A stretch of 36,340 bases of DNA, taken from Nostoc indistinguendum CM1-VF10 (GTDB lineage Bacteria > Cyanobacteriota > Cyanobacteriia > Cyanobacteriales > Nostocaceae). The stretch is taken from assembly GCA_019359215.1 (NCBI GenBank), contig JAHHHS010000070.1, forward strand, positions 1-36,340, given 5' to 3'. The first letter of the stretch is position 1, and each line of letters starts with the position of its first letter. Position numbers and translations under genes: made by a program. The notes under the pieces were generated by a model, which was not told where the DNA came from, did not search any database, and saw only the letters and a program-made list of their open reading frames with translations. This document shows positions 25,264 through 32,781 of this stretch, one piece after another.

Positions 25264-26424
25264 ATGAGCTTCCTTTCGATCGAAGAACTGAAAGAACTCG
25301 TCGAACAGCCGCAAGGGCTATGTGTATCGATCTATATGCCGACCGTGCAGCTTGGGTCAGAAACTCAGCAAAACTCTGTCCGCTTTAAGAATCTCATTCG
25401 GCAGGCAGAAGCAGAGATAGAAAAATACGAATTGCGTTCGACTGATCTAGATCAATTTCTTCAACCCGCGATCGAGTTGGATGAAGATGACTTTTGGCAG
25501 CATCAGGACGCAGGTTTAGCTTTATTCATTTCAGAAGGATTCTTCCGCTTCTATCGTGTGCCGATCGACATAATTGAACTGGTGGTCGTGAACACTCGCT
25601 TTCATCTCAAGCCGTTAATTCCGCTGTTGAGCGGAGATAACCGCTTTTATATTCTCACGCTCGGTCAGCGCGATGTGCGACTTTTGGAAGGCAATCGCTA
25701 TGGCATGACGCGTGAAGTTGAAATCGAAGGCATGCCGAAGAGTATGGATGAGGCCTTGCAGTATGACGAAGAAACGTCAAAAGATGAACAGCGACGCCAG
25801 GGCGCGGGCGCAGGTCGTTCAGCTTTGCAAGCGGGTGGTTCCTATCACGGACACGGCGGCGGGCGTGAAAATGTCAAAGAAGAGTTGCTGCGATATTTTT
25901 ATCTAGTGGATAAAAGCTTGCATGACTTCTTTCGCAATCGTCGATCGCCACTTGTGCTAGCTGGGGTTAACTATTTACTGCCGATTTACCAAGAGGCGAA
26001 TACCTACAATTTTATTGTGGAAGAAGGAATTCAACACAACACAAAGGAGCAAACAATACAAGAACTTCATGCAGAAGCCTGGGCGATCGTGGAGCCGCTA
26101 TTTCAAGCAGACCAGCAAAAAGCAATTGATTACTATCATGAGTCGATCGCCGCTGGCAAAGGATCAAACGACTTGGACGAAGTCATTCAAGGCGCGTTTT
26201 ATGGTCGTGTAGAACAGCTTTTTGTTCCGGTCGGTGTGCAAAAATGGGGACATTTTGATCCGGACTCAATGGAGATTGAAAGGCACAATGAGGCTCAACC
26301 GGGCGATGAAGATTTGCTGAATGCAGCAGCAATTCAAACGATCTTTCATGGGGGAACGGTGTACGCCGTTGAACCAGGAGCAGTGCCGGATGAGGCACCT
26401 GTTGCAGCAGTCTTTCGCTACTAA
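25264..26424 (+). CDS. baeRF-family protein (bacterial eRF1-like domain), apparently acquired
   Basis: A 386-residue protein starting MSFLSIEELKELVEQPQGLC; an in-frame ATG at 25216 would add 16 unlikely residues. It matches what I recall of bacterial archaeo-eukaryotic release factor-like (baeRF) proteins: N-terminal SIYMPTVQLG, RFKNLIRQAE, LTLGQRDVRLLEGN, then a Gly/His-rich loop (SYHGHGGGRENVKEELLRYF), VLAGVNYLLPIYQEAN, and C-terminal GGTVYAVEPG. The precise subfamily (perhaps family 7) is uncertain. The role is unknown; a link to ribosome rescue or translation stress is only proposed for the group. GC content and codon choice (CCG, GCG, CTG) differ clearly from neighbouring genes, suggesting transfer. 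Confidence 0.75.
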   Translation: MSFLSIEELKELVEQPQGLCVSIYMPTVQLGSETQQNSVRFKNLIRQAEAEIEKYELRSTDLDQFLQPAIELDEDDFWQHQDAGLALFISEGFFRFYRVPIDIIELVVVNTRFHLKPLIPLLSGDNRFYILTLGQRDVRLLEGNRYGMTREVEIEGMPKSMDEALQYDEETSKDEQRRQGAGAGRSALQAGGSYHGHGGGRENVKEELLRYFYLVDKSLHDFFRNRRSPLVLAGVNYLLPIYQEANTYNFIVEEGIQHNTKEQTIQELHAEAWAIVEPLFQADQQKAIDYYHESIAAGKGSNDLDEVIQGAFYGRVEQLFVPVGVQKWGHFDPDSMEIERHNEAQPGDEDLLNAAAIQTIFHGGTVYAVEPGAVPDEAPVAAVFRY

Positions 26425-26497
26425 TTGGCTCAATGTTAGGGGACTTCCAGAAAATAAAATATACAGTTCCTAAAAATGATAATCATTGTTAGGGGGT

Positions 26498-26526
26498 GGG
26501 ATAGGCTGCCAACGGCAGCCTATCCC
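26498..26526. other. Perfect 13 bp hairpin inside the defective IS
   Basis: GGGATAGGCTGCC and GGCAGCCTATCCC are exact reverse complements around a 3-base loop (AAC). It lies 74 bp beyond the baeRF stop codon, so it could also stop transcription of that gene, although a T-run is missing. Confidence 0.7.
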
Positions 26527-26653
26527 AATTTGTAGTAAATTCAATGATGATTCGATTTTGGGATGTTTCAGGTGTCAATACAACTAACGAATTCATTGAA
26601 AAACTTGTTGAAGGAAACTGCCAAGCAATTAACTAGGGGTATTACTTGTGTAG

Positions 26654-26830
26654 CATTATTATCGAGGTCGAGGACGTTATAAAGCAGAATCACATCTACC
26701 AAATCTTTTATCAGATATCAAAAAGTTGGTTGATGCTCAAAGTCAGATAGATCCAAGTTTTAAAAGTCAAAGGCTCTACACGCGCCTGAGTGCTGGTGAA
26801 GTGAGACATCAATTAACGAAGAGGCAGGGG
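26654..26830 (+). pseudogene. Transposase fragment (ISAzo13-like or related helix-turn-helix type)
   Basis: Directly after a TAG, one frame reads HYYRGRGRYKAESHLPNLLS, then DIKKLVDAQSQIDPSFKSQR, then LYTRLSAGEVRHQLTKRQ. This resembles the N-terminal part of a cyanobacterial transposase group in which (Y)TRxxAxEVRxxL precedes the catalytic domain. The frame then runs into purine-rich repeats, so the catalytic part is lost. Confidence 0.55.
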
Positions 26831-27032
26831 GAAGGGGGCAGGGAGCGGGGGGAAATGACCCCTGACTCCTGCTGTGGAGCGGAGCGGAACATGGGTCTGA
26901 TTCCCCCACTTCTTACAAGTGGTTCTCGTTCAGGTGGGGTCGAATCACCATTTGAACTTTCCCCTTGCTCCCTGCTCCCTTGCCTCTTTTTCATTTCAAT
27001 AGCTGTATATTTTATTTCTTGGAAGTCCCTAA

Positions 27033-27190
27033 TAGCGAAAAATATTGTCAGAAATAAAAATCGCCAGCCCTTGCTCTCTGATTTGCTCCCAAAACTCTTG
27101 GGTATCAATTTCCTGAGATTTTTCCAACAATGCGATCGCATCTTCATTCTCAGATGGTGGCGATTGAACTTCAACCGTCTGCTTCTGAAT
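27033..27190 (-). pseudogene. Open-frame relic cut by the defective IS
   Basis: Minus-strand codons from 27190 down read QKQTVEVQSPPSENEDAIAL, then LEKSQEIDTQEFWEQIREQG, then LAIFISDNIFRY. They end at a TAG (27030-27032) that lies exactly at the IS boundary. A further in-frame piece KKDLTKAILEVK precedes it after a stop at 27191-27193. No start codon and no known family. It looks like a gene interrupted by the IS and further decayed. Confidence 0.35.
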
Positions 27191-27300
27191 CTATTTCACC
27201 TCAAGGATGGCTTTAGTTAAATCTTTCTTTTGACAGGCAATTTAATTAGAGGAATTACTAATTAAAACCTCAAATTTAAAATCTAAAATCACCATGAACA

Positions 27301-27957
27301 TTAAATGTTTGGCGTGTTAGAGTTAGCGCGTTCTGAGTTTATGCCTATTCTACTATCTGGTCGCCTAAGACCTAAAGTTACTCGTTTCATAATCCAGTAC
27401 AAACCTGCAAGTACCACAAAGGTGATAGCGATAATTACTAGAGGCTGTTTTCCCAGAATTTCTTCTATTCCTTTGGTAAGTAAGGCATCGGGTTGAGTAA
27501 TCAAATCCCAACTGTTGAAACGCAAAAATCTACCCCAATAGACACCAATAGCACAGAGAAAATGGGTAATCAACTCAACGCGCCAAATCCATTGGCTCTT
27601 GCCGATGCGATGTAAGTAGTAACCCCAATTAATTAACGAGATTACATATGCTTCAAATCCACCGATAATTACTAGCAAATACAAAGGAATAAGTACTAAA
27701 GTAATCATCCAAACCGATTGAATTGTGCGGATATCGTCTATCAGGTGAATTACATCAGTCAACAAATATGGTGCATTCGGTAAGAAAGCATAGAAAACTA
27801 AGAATCCTAGCCACCAAAGCAAAGAGCTACCACGCCTAAAGCGAAATAGCCACACACTCAAAGCTAAAGGTATAAAAGCCAGAAATAAATTCCAAGTCAT
27901 CCAACTCATATTAATTCGCAAGACCTGTATAACTCTGGCTATCAATTCTTCTTTCAT
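27301..27957 (-). CDS. DUF1361 membrane protein
   Basis: A 218-residue integral membrane protein with about six helices. It carries the family pattern LPNAPYLLTDVIHL, YVISLINWGYYL and CAIGVYWGRFLRFNSWDL. Function unknown. The ATG at 27957 opens the conserved N-terminus. The polar C-terminus (GLRRPDSRIGINSERANSNT) is probably cytoplasmic. It is divergent from the small membrane ORF at 28223. Confidence 0.85.
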   Translation of the reverse strand: MKEELIARVIQVLRINMSWMTWNLFLAFIPLALSVWLFRFRRGSSLLWWLGFLVFYAFLPNAPYLLTDVIHLIDDIRTIQSVWMITLVLIPLYLLVIIGGFEAYVISLINWGYYLHRIGKSQWIWRVELITHFLCAIGVYWGRFLRFNSWDLITQPDALLTKGIEEILGKQPLVIIAITFVVLAGLYWIMKRVTLGLRRPDSRIGINSERANSNTPNI

Positions 27958-28222
27958 AGGTGCTAACTCAGAAGGCGTTTTATTGATCTAGATTCACTCT
28001 GTAGTGTTAGCCTGACAGATAAATTTTTGTAATCCCCAAGAAAACTGATGTCCTCCAATATCAGACAAAATTTTTGTCTCATTTAAAAATAAATGCTCAC
28101 TGAAATATATGTCTGATTTTTTGATATATTTTATACAAAGGGATGAAATTTATCAATCAATCGGCTTAAGCCACTAGTATAGCCAGAAAATCATTAGGGT
28201 AAAATCTACCATAGAAAGTATC

Positions 28223-28390
28223 ATGGCAAAAAGGCTACTGAATATCTTCCGGTGGAATTTCCTAACTGGAATATTGCTCCTGTCATGGCTATTATATAGA
28301 TTTCATTCTGCCCTGCCAGAGTTCCAGAAGCATATTAAAACTTTTGCCAAAAGTGTAAAATACTTGTGCTATCCCTTGAGAACTAACTAA
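28223..28390 (+). CDS. Small membrane protein, 55 aa
   Basis: An ATG frame coding for 55 residues: MAKRLLNIFRWNFLTGILLL, then SWLLYRFHSALPEFQKHIKT, then a basic tail KSVKYLCYPLRTN. A basic N-terminus followed by one hydrophobic segment (about residues 12-26) is typical of single-span small proteins. I recognise no family. It sits in the 476 bp spacer between a divergent DUF1361 gene and a convergent lipoprotein gene. AAAGTATC precedes the ATG; no clear ribosome binding site. Confidence 0.45.
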   Translation: MAKRLLNIFRWNFLTGILLLSWLLYRFHSALPEFQKHIKTFAKSVKYLCYPLRTN

Positions 28391-28433
28391 CGTAGTAGTA
28401 CCCTGTTTGGTCCATGCCCCAAATTACATTAGA

Positions 28434-28916
28434 TTATTCTGGCTTGCTACAGTATTTATTCATCTGATTGATTAACGTATCCGACTGCTTGCCAACCGTT
28501 GTAGCTGTTGTTAACACTGAATCAATTTCGGCTCTCGCCTTTTGAATTTTTTCTCTACCAGATGTTGAGGCATCTGCTATTTTAGTCGCACCAAGCGCCT
28601 TACCTGCAATGGCTACCGCTTGACTGAGATTCTGGAAAATTTTGGCAAAACCGCCTTGAAATTCTTTCAGCTTAGGATCTTTTAAATTCAGTTCTTTAAT
28701 AGATTTAGTCACAAATTCTAAATCTTTAGATAGCTGTATGCTGGTGATCACTTGCGTTCCTTTATTTTTATCAATTAGAGAAGTGCCGGCATTCACAACT
28801 CGAACCAGTCGCTGGCACTGCGAGACTTTATTTTCGCTACAACTAGTAATCAATAAAGCAATGCTCAGGCTAACAGGAGCAATAACAGTACATTTATGTG
28901 AAACAGACATTAACAC
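28434..28916 (-). CDS. Putative lipoprotein, 160 aa
   Basis: The N-terminus has a hydrophobic segment and a lipobox ITSC (Cys26), so the mature protein should be lipid-anchored. The rest is mostly alpha-helical and polar (LVRVVNAGTSLIDKNKGTQV, AVAIAGKALGATKIADASTS), without a named domain that I know. It could have a coiled-coil or helical-bundle fold. A second ATG two codons in (MSVSHKCTV) is possible. It is convergent with the small membrane ORF. Confidence 0.75.
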   Translation of the reverse strand: MLMSVSHKCTVIAPVSLSIALLITSCSENKVSQCQRLVRVVNAGTSLIDKNKGTQVITSIQLSKDLEFVTKSIKELNLKDPKLKEFQGGFAKIFQNLSQAVAIAGKALGATKIADASTSGREKIQKARAEIDSVLTTATTVGKQSDTLINQMNKYCSKPE

Positions 28917-28978
28917 CCCAACAACAATAAAACCGAGAATATAGTATCCAATATTACGAGTAAATAAAGCAGACGAGG

Positions 28979-29063
28979 CAGGACAGGGGAGGAAAGAGAG
29001 TTATTGTTCAGTAATTCTTCTCTCCCCGTGCCCCCTCCCCCCTGCCTCTTTTCTCTCCCTCAT
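28979..29063. repeat. Purine/pyrimidine inverted repeat downstream of cbiO
   Basis: GGGGAGGAAAGAGAG is followed by TTCTCTCCCC and a long pyrimidine-rich run. It can form an imperfect stem just beyond the cbiO stop and upstream of the lipoprotein gene, so it may end transcription of the ECF operon. Same class as the repeat at 13.6 kb. Confidence 0.5.
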
Positions 29064-29069
29064 CTGGAA

Positions 29070-29834
29070 TTACCAACCTATCGGTAAACCCAACTGGTCT
29101 AAAATAGCACCATCTTGCAAAAGTGGCTGAATATTGCTGTCTATTTGAATGCGACCACCGGACAGTACCAAAGCGCGTTGAGTAACTCTGCCTAGCCAAT
29201 GTAGGTCATGAGAAGCAATTAACATCACCTGGATGGGCAACTTTAACAACACTTGCGCTAAATGTCGCCGCCATGCTGGATCAAGACCGTTAGTCGGCTC
29301 ATCCAAAATTAGAATTGTTGGGTCTAGGGCTAAAATCGAGGCTAGGGCGGCCAAACGTCTTTGTCCTCCAGAGAGTTCGTGGGCGGAACGATTGGCGTAG
29401 GCTTCGAGGCCAAAATCAGCTAATAACTGCCGGGCGCGATCGCTTGCCTCTGCTGGTGACATTCCATAGTTGCGTGGCCCAAAGGTGATATCTTCCAAGA
29501 TGGTTGGCATAAATAGTTGGTCGTTGGCATCTTGGAAGCTAAAGCCGATTTTGCGACGTATTTGGGGTAGAGTTTTAGGTTCTACTGGGATACCATTAAT
29601 GGTAATTTTCCCAGTTTGCGGTTGTTTTAAGCCGATCAGGTTCTCCAACAAGGTGCTTTTTCCAGAACCAGTGGCTCCCATCAACGCCACGCGATCGCCC
29701 GGATTTAAGGTAAAAGAAATTTCTTGTAATACTGGCTCCTGGCTAGAATAGGCATACGCCAGGTTCTCAACCTCGACCACGGCTGCGTTGGGGTTATGGG
29801 TTGATGATTGGGGATTAGGAGTTAAAGATTTCAA
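29070..29834 (-). CDS. cbiO: ECF transporter ATPase (CbiO/NikO)
   Basis: An ABC ATPase of 254 residues powering cobalt or nickel uptake. Walker A GATGSGKST (53-61), Q-loop SFQDANDQLF (99-108), signature LSGGQ (154-158), Walker B ILILDEP (174-180) and the switch His in ASHDLHWL are all present. The frame opens at a TTG (29834), but residues 2-17 (SLTPNPQSSTHNPNAA) are coded by a spacer-type repeat. A GTG at 29780 (VVEVENLAYAY) is therefore a good alternative start. It is the third gene of the cbiM-cbiQ-cbiO operon, 29 bp after cbiQ. Confidence 0.93.
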   Translation of the reverse strand: MKSLTPNPQSSTHNPNAAVVEVENLAYAYSSQEPVLQEISFTLNPGDRVALMGATGSGKSTLLENLIGLKQPQTGKITINGIPVEPKTLPQIRRKIGFSFQDANDQLFMPTILEDITFGPRNYGMSPAEASDRARQLLADFGLEAYANRSAHELSGGQRRLAALASILALDPTILILDEPTNGLDPAWRRHLAQVLLKLPIQVMLIASHDLHWLGRVTQRALVLSGGRIQIDSNIQPLLQDGAILDQLGLPIGW

Positions 29835-29863
29835 GATTCACAAACTCAATATTTACAACTTCA

Positions 29864-30517
29864 CTAAATTCTGTAAGAAGTAAGAGTTACACAAGCAGCG
29901 ATCGCCCAAGCTGCTAGTATGGCAAAACGCTCTTTTGGTCTGAGGGGAGAATCTATGGGTAATTGCCCGTTGTATCCACGAGTTACCATTGCTGCGTAGA
30001 CTCGCTCTGCCCTTTCCAGACTACGGAGATACAAGGCTCCAATCATGGCAGCACTGGCGTAGCGCAACCATCCCGCAGTTCCATTCAAACCGCGTAATTG
30101 AGCGCTGCGTTGCATCCGCGTCACTTCTGAGAGCAAAATTTCCATATATTGCCCAGCTAACAACAAGTTTTCCTTTAAAGGTGCTGGTACAGGTAAGCCT
30201 TTAAGGGCTATACCAAAACTGTGGGGTGGTAAGGTTAATAAAAAACTATTCATCGTAACCAAACAAACCAGAGAACGAACTAGCAAAAAACTGGCTCGTT
30301 CCCATCCCAAGGGCAATGCCAGCAATGACAAAAAGATCAATTCTGTACCGAGTAATCCCCCTAAGCGGGGAATTGGTACGCGCAACAGCCAAACCCACAA
30401 AAGTGCGATCGCGCCATATACACCTAAGCAATACCAAGCATGATGCTTTAATAAAGCTGCTCCCACCACAACCACTAGTGACAGTTGCAAACGTAACGGC
30501 AAGGAAAGTTTAAGCAT
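29864..30517 (-). CDS. cbiQ: ECF transporter T component (CbiQ/NikQ)
   Basis: The transmembrane coupling protein of the metal ECF transporter, 217 residues with about five helices. The ATPase-coupling stretch RMQRSAQLRGL (Arg-rich, like the conserved ARG motif) lies at about 134-144, followed by SLERAERVYAAMVTRGY, the second coupling motif. It overlaps the end of cbiM by 8 bp, indicating translational coupling. It is slightly short for the family, but no conserved part appears to be lost. Confidence 0.92.
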   Translation of the reverse strand: MLKLSLPLRLQLSLVVVVGAALLKHHAWYCLGVYGAIALLWVWLLRVPIPRLGGLLGTELIFLSLLALPLGWERASFLLVRSLVCLVTMNSFLLTLPPHSFGIALKGLPVPAPLKENLLLAGQYMEILLSEVTRMQRSAQLRGLNGTAGWLRYASAAMIGALYLRSLERAERVYAAMVTRGYNGQLPIDSPLRPKERFAILAAWAIAACVTLTSYRI

Positions 30518-31433
30518 TATTCGGTTTCACCACCTTGGCAATCCCAAAGGCCACAGCAAAACAAACCGCAGCTCCCACCAATCCAGCGATACTTGTGCCA
30601 ATTGGCCCTAAACCCTCAATCCCATAGTCAGCTAAAGGAGTCGGCACGCTTACTCGTACTTTCTCGGCTAAGTCGATGAAGCCTGCGTTTTCGGCGACTT
30701 TTTCCAAACCATCAGGCCATGCTGAGGCAAAGAGTGATAACACTCCTGCAATCAAGAAAATCGTGACAATGGGTACAGACCAACCGCGAAACTCCTGCTG
30801 TTCCCCTGGTAACAAATCTGGTCGAGCGGTGGCTAAGTAAGTCAGCACACCTCCAGTAATTATCCCTTCGCCAATGCCAATCAGAATATGCACACCAGCC
30901 ATAGCTGCTAAAACTATGGCTACGGGTGCAGTTCCTGAAAGGGCTAACTCAATGGCACAAGCTACAGCAGCTACCACTACACTTACACCAGCAGCTATAC
31001 CAGCAGCCAAGGGTAAACGTCCTTTAGACCCCCCCAATAGCCGTTGCAAGGTTTGGGTTAAAATCCAGCCAACCCAAACACCAATTACTGCCATGTTCAA
31101 AATATTTGCTCCTAAGGCTGTAATGCCACCATCAGCAAACAGCACAGCTTGAATAATTAAAACTGTGGCGATACACAACGTTCCTGCCCACGGACTACCC
31201 AAAACGATCGCAGCTAAGGTTCCCCCTAACAAGTGACCACTAGTACCTCCTGCTACTGGAAAATTGATCATCTGGGCGGCAAAAATGAAAGCGGTAGTTA
31301 GCCCCAGTATCGGCGCACGGCGGATACCAAAAGCCTCTTGCGATCGCCCGAAGGCAATAAAGAGTGCTGCTACACTCGCTAAACCAGTAGCCCCTGCCAC
31401 GGGAACAGAAACGAATCCATCAGGAATATGCAT
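30510..31433 (-). CDS. cbiM: ECF substrate-binding protein CbiM/NikM fused to a PDGLE module
   Basis: The substrate-specific component for Ni2+ or Co2+. The mature N-terminus MHIPDGFVS provides the Met1-His2 metal ligands, and His67 in GGTSGHLLGG is the third conserved ligand. About seven helices follow. The C-terminal part carries FASAWPDGLEKVAE (PDGLE at 240-244) plus another helix, the module that replaces CbiN in many NikMN-type nickel transporters. This makes nickel a reasonable guess. It heads the three-gene operon. No cobalamin riboswitch hallmark was found upstream. Confidence 0.93.
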   Translation of the reverse strand: MHIPDGFVSVPVAGATGLASVAALFIAFGRSQEAFGIRRAPILGLTTAFIFAAQMINFPVAGGTSGHLLGGTLAAIVLGSPWAGTLCIATVLIIQAVLFADGGITALGANILNMAVIGVWVGWILTQTLQRLLGGSKGRLPLAAGIAAGVSVVVAAVACAIELALSGTAPVAIVLAAMAGVHILIGIGEGIITGGVLTYLATARPDLLPGEQQEFRGWSVPIVTIFLIAGVLSLFASAWPDGLEKVAENAGFIDLAEKVRVSVPTPLADYGIEGLGPIGTSIAGLVGAAVCFAVAFGIAKVVKPNNA

Positions 31434-31593
31434 GATCTACCCTGTATTTTAGATGTTTATTTACTCAATACAAGCAATAAAACAAAGACATTAAATTAAT
31501 AACAAACAAAATTTTCGCCTTTTTTGCAATGCCCTCTTGGGGGATTTTATGCTGTTACTTCCGAGATATTTACAATCCAATGGCTGCTAAATA

Positions 31594-31607
31594 GTATACT
31601 TATTTAC
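31594..31607 (-). promoter_or_regulatory. Possible NtcA-binding site upstream of cbiM
   Basis: The palindrome GTATACTTATTTAC fits GTA-N8-TAC, the NtcA consensus. On the minus strand, a TAAATA hexamer lies about 21 bases further toward cbiM, near the usual -10 distance, but it is one base off TAN3T. The cbiM start is about 160 bp downstream. GTA-N8-TAC occurs by chance several times in a window this long. Confidence 0.3.
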
Positions 31608-32152
31608 TAACATATTAAATTTTATTAACTTTATTTTTATATCTGTCGCTAAATATTGACAAACTCTTGGCAAAGTGAAAAAAACTTGACTTTATTAAAT
31701 TAATATGCATTTAATTTAGAATGCTATCAAGGGGCAAAATGCTGGCTAAAATTGCGTTTCTTCTCTACCAGATGTTACACAAAAATTTTGAATTGCCTTG
31801 CTGCTCTTACGTTTAAGATATAGTTATCTCTATTTACAGCAGTTTTGATTTATTGAAGTCACATCTGTTGTAGGGGCATAACATTGCGGTGTCTAAAAGC
31901 GGAAGTTTATTTACTAAATAATCTTGATATTATCTGGATTCAAGAAGAATTCCGAAGTCAGAGTTCAGGATTCAGAATGTAATTAGCTCTTGTTTTTGAT
32001 TCACCATTTTCTTGTTTCCTACCAATTTTAAGATTTTGTCAACCACTACTTAATCACTAAGTGTAAATGACTAGAATATAATGTAGTTAGCGTAACGCAC
32101 CGAAAACCTAAAATGGCGCTTTACTTACAGTCTTCGTAACACACCCTACAGC

Positions 32153-32291
32153 TAAACTGTTACGCATTTAACTTGAACATTTACATGAAGGTTGATGACC
32201 GATGACCGATGACTAATGACTAATGACTGATAACCGTTAACAGTTAACGACCGTAAAGAGTGTTTATACAATTTAGGCGCGCATCAGTTTA
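32153..32291. repeat. MITE-like element with internal heptamer array, copy 2 (inverted)
   Basis: The reverse complement of this 139 bp segment matches 565-704 along its length. Its outer ends are TAAACTG and CAGTTTA. Inside are nine heptamers as in copy 1, but with only two GTTAAC-type and five GTCAT-type units, against four and three in copy 1. Confidence 0.8.
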
Positions 32292-32578
32292 CTATTTTGT
32301 CACGAATGATTTCCAATTAGTACATTAGCTCTACTAATACGAAAAAGCCTTCGCATAGCCCTGACAAATTGTATATTTGCTGACTTAGCTGACTTCTGTG
32401 GTACAGTATTGATTGTATAAAAAATATATTAAGATTCAAAAAAGTACCATAGATATAAGCAGTAAAATGTAAAGTTTAGATGAAGTTTATGAAAAACTTT
32501 TGAATTGATCTGCGGGAATTACTAAACTTTTCAGAATGACCAACTGTAACAAAAGTATTCATCAAATTTTGACAACCA

Positions 32579-32697
32579 TAGGACTTACGCATGAGTTACG
32601 GAATAACGTAGACGCAAAGCGGCTTGCCGCAGGCTACCGCAGAGGCACAGAGAGCACGGAGAAATTAGAGTTTGAGAGATGTTTTGCGTAAGTCCTA
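32579..32697. repeat. MITE-like element with perfect 13 bp ends
   Basis: TAGGACTTACGCA at the left and TGCGTAAGTCCTA at the right are exact inverted copies, 119 bp apart end to end. The interior contains CGCAGAGGCACAGAGAGCAC, a sequence type often seen dispersed in Nostoc-like spacers. No coding capacity. It lies just before the GT2-GtrA gene. Confidence 0.75.
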
Positions 32698-32781
32698 AAC
32701 CAGATTCAGTCAATAAAGCCAGCAGATGTTTGGCTCTATTTCCCTCGGTCGTTACACATCCTCGTTCTGTAATGTGAAACT

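Larger units (their letters stand above)
26436..27032. mobile_element. Defective insertion sequence with about 30 bp terminal inverted repeats
   Basis: The left end (26436-26466, TTAGGGGACTTCCAGAAAAT and onwards to ATACAG) matches the reverse complement of the right end (27003-27032, TTAGGGACTTCCAAGAAATA and onwards to ATACAG) with only small differences. Between them lie a perfect hairpin, a transposase fragment and a repeat-bounded filler (26818-26992). The element is too short to be autonomous. Confidence 0.75.
31434..32781. other. 1.35 kb spacer with two MITE-like elements and a possible NtcA site
   Basis: Divergent spacer between the cbiM operon and the GT2-GtrA gene. The part 31440-31720 is AT-rich and probably carries the cbiM promoter. 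The middle has copy 2 of the heptamer MITE, and 32579-32697 is another element with 13 bp ends. No open frame of interest and no RNA gene is visible. Confidence 0.6.

Noticed and set aside
26477..26491. TGATAATCATTGTTA, close to a Zur/Fur-type palindrome
   Set aside because: It lies inside the defective IS, and no intact gene follows that could be controlled by it; probably a sub-terminal IS sequence.
26809..27174. 121-codon minus-strand frame
   Set aside because: It spans the IS end and purine-rich repeats; another frame on the same strand looks more like the relic of a gene.
31434..31900. Cobalamin riboswitch upstream of cbiM
   Set aside because: I looked for a B12-box-like segment on the minus strand and found none.
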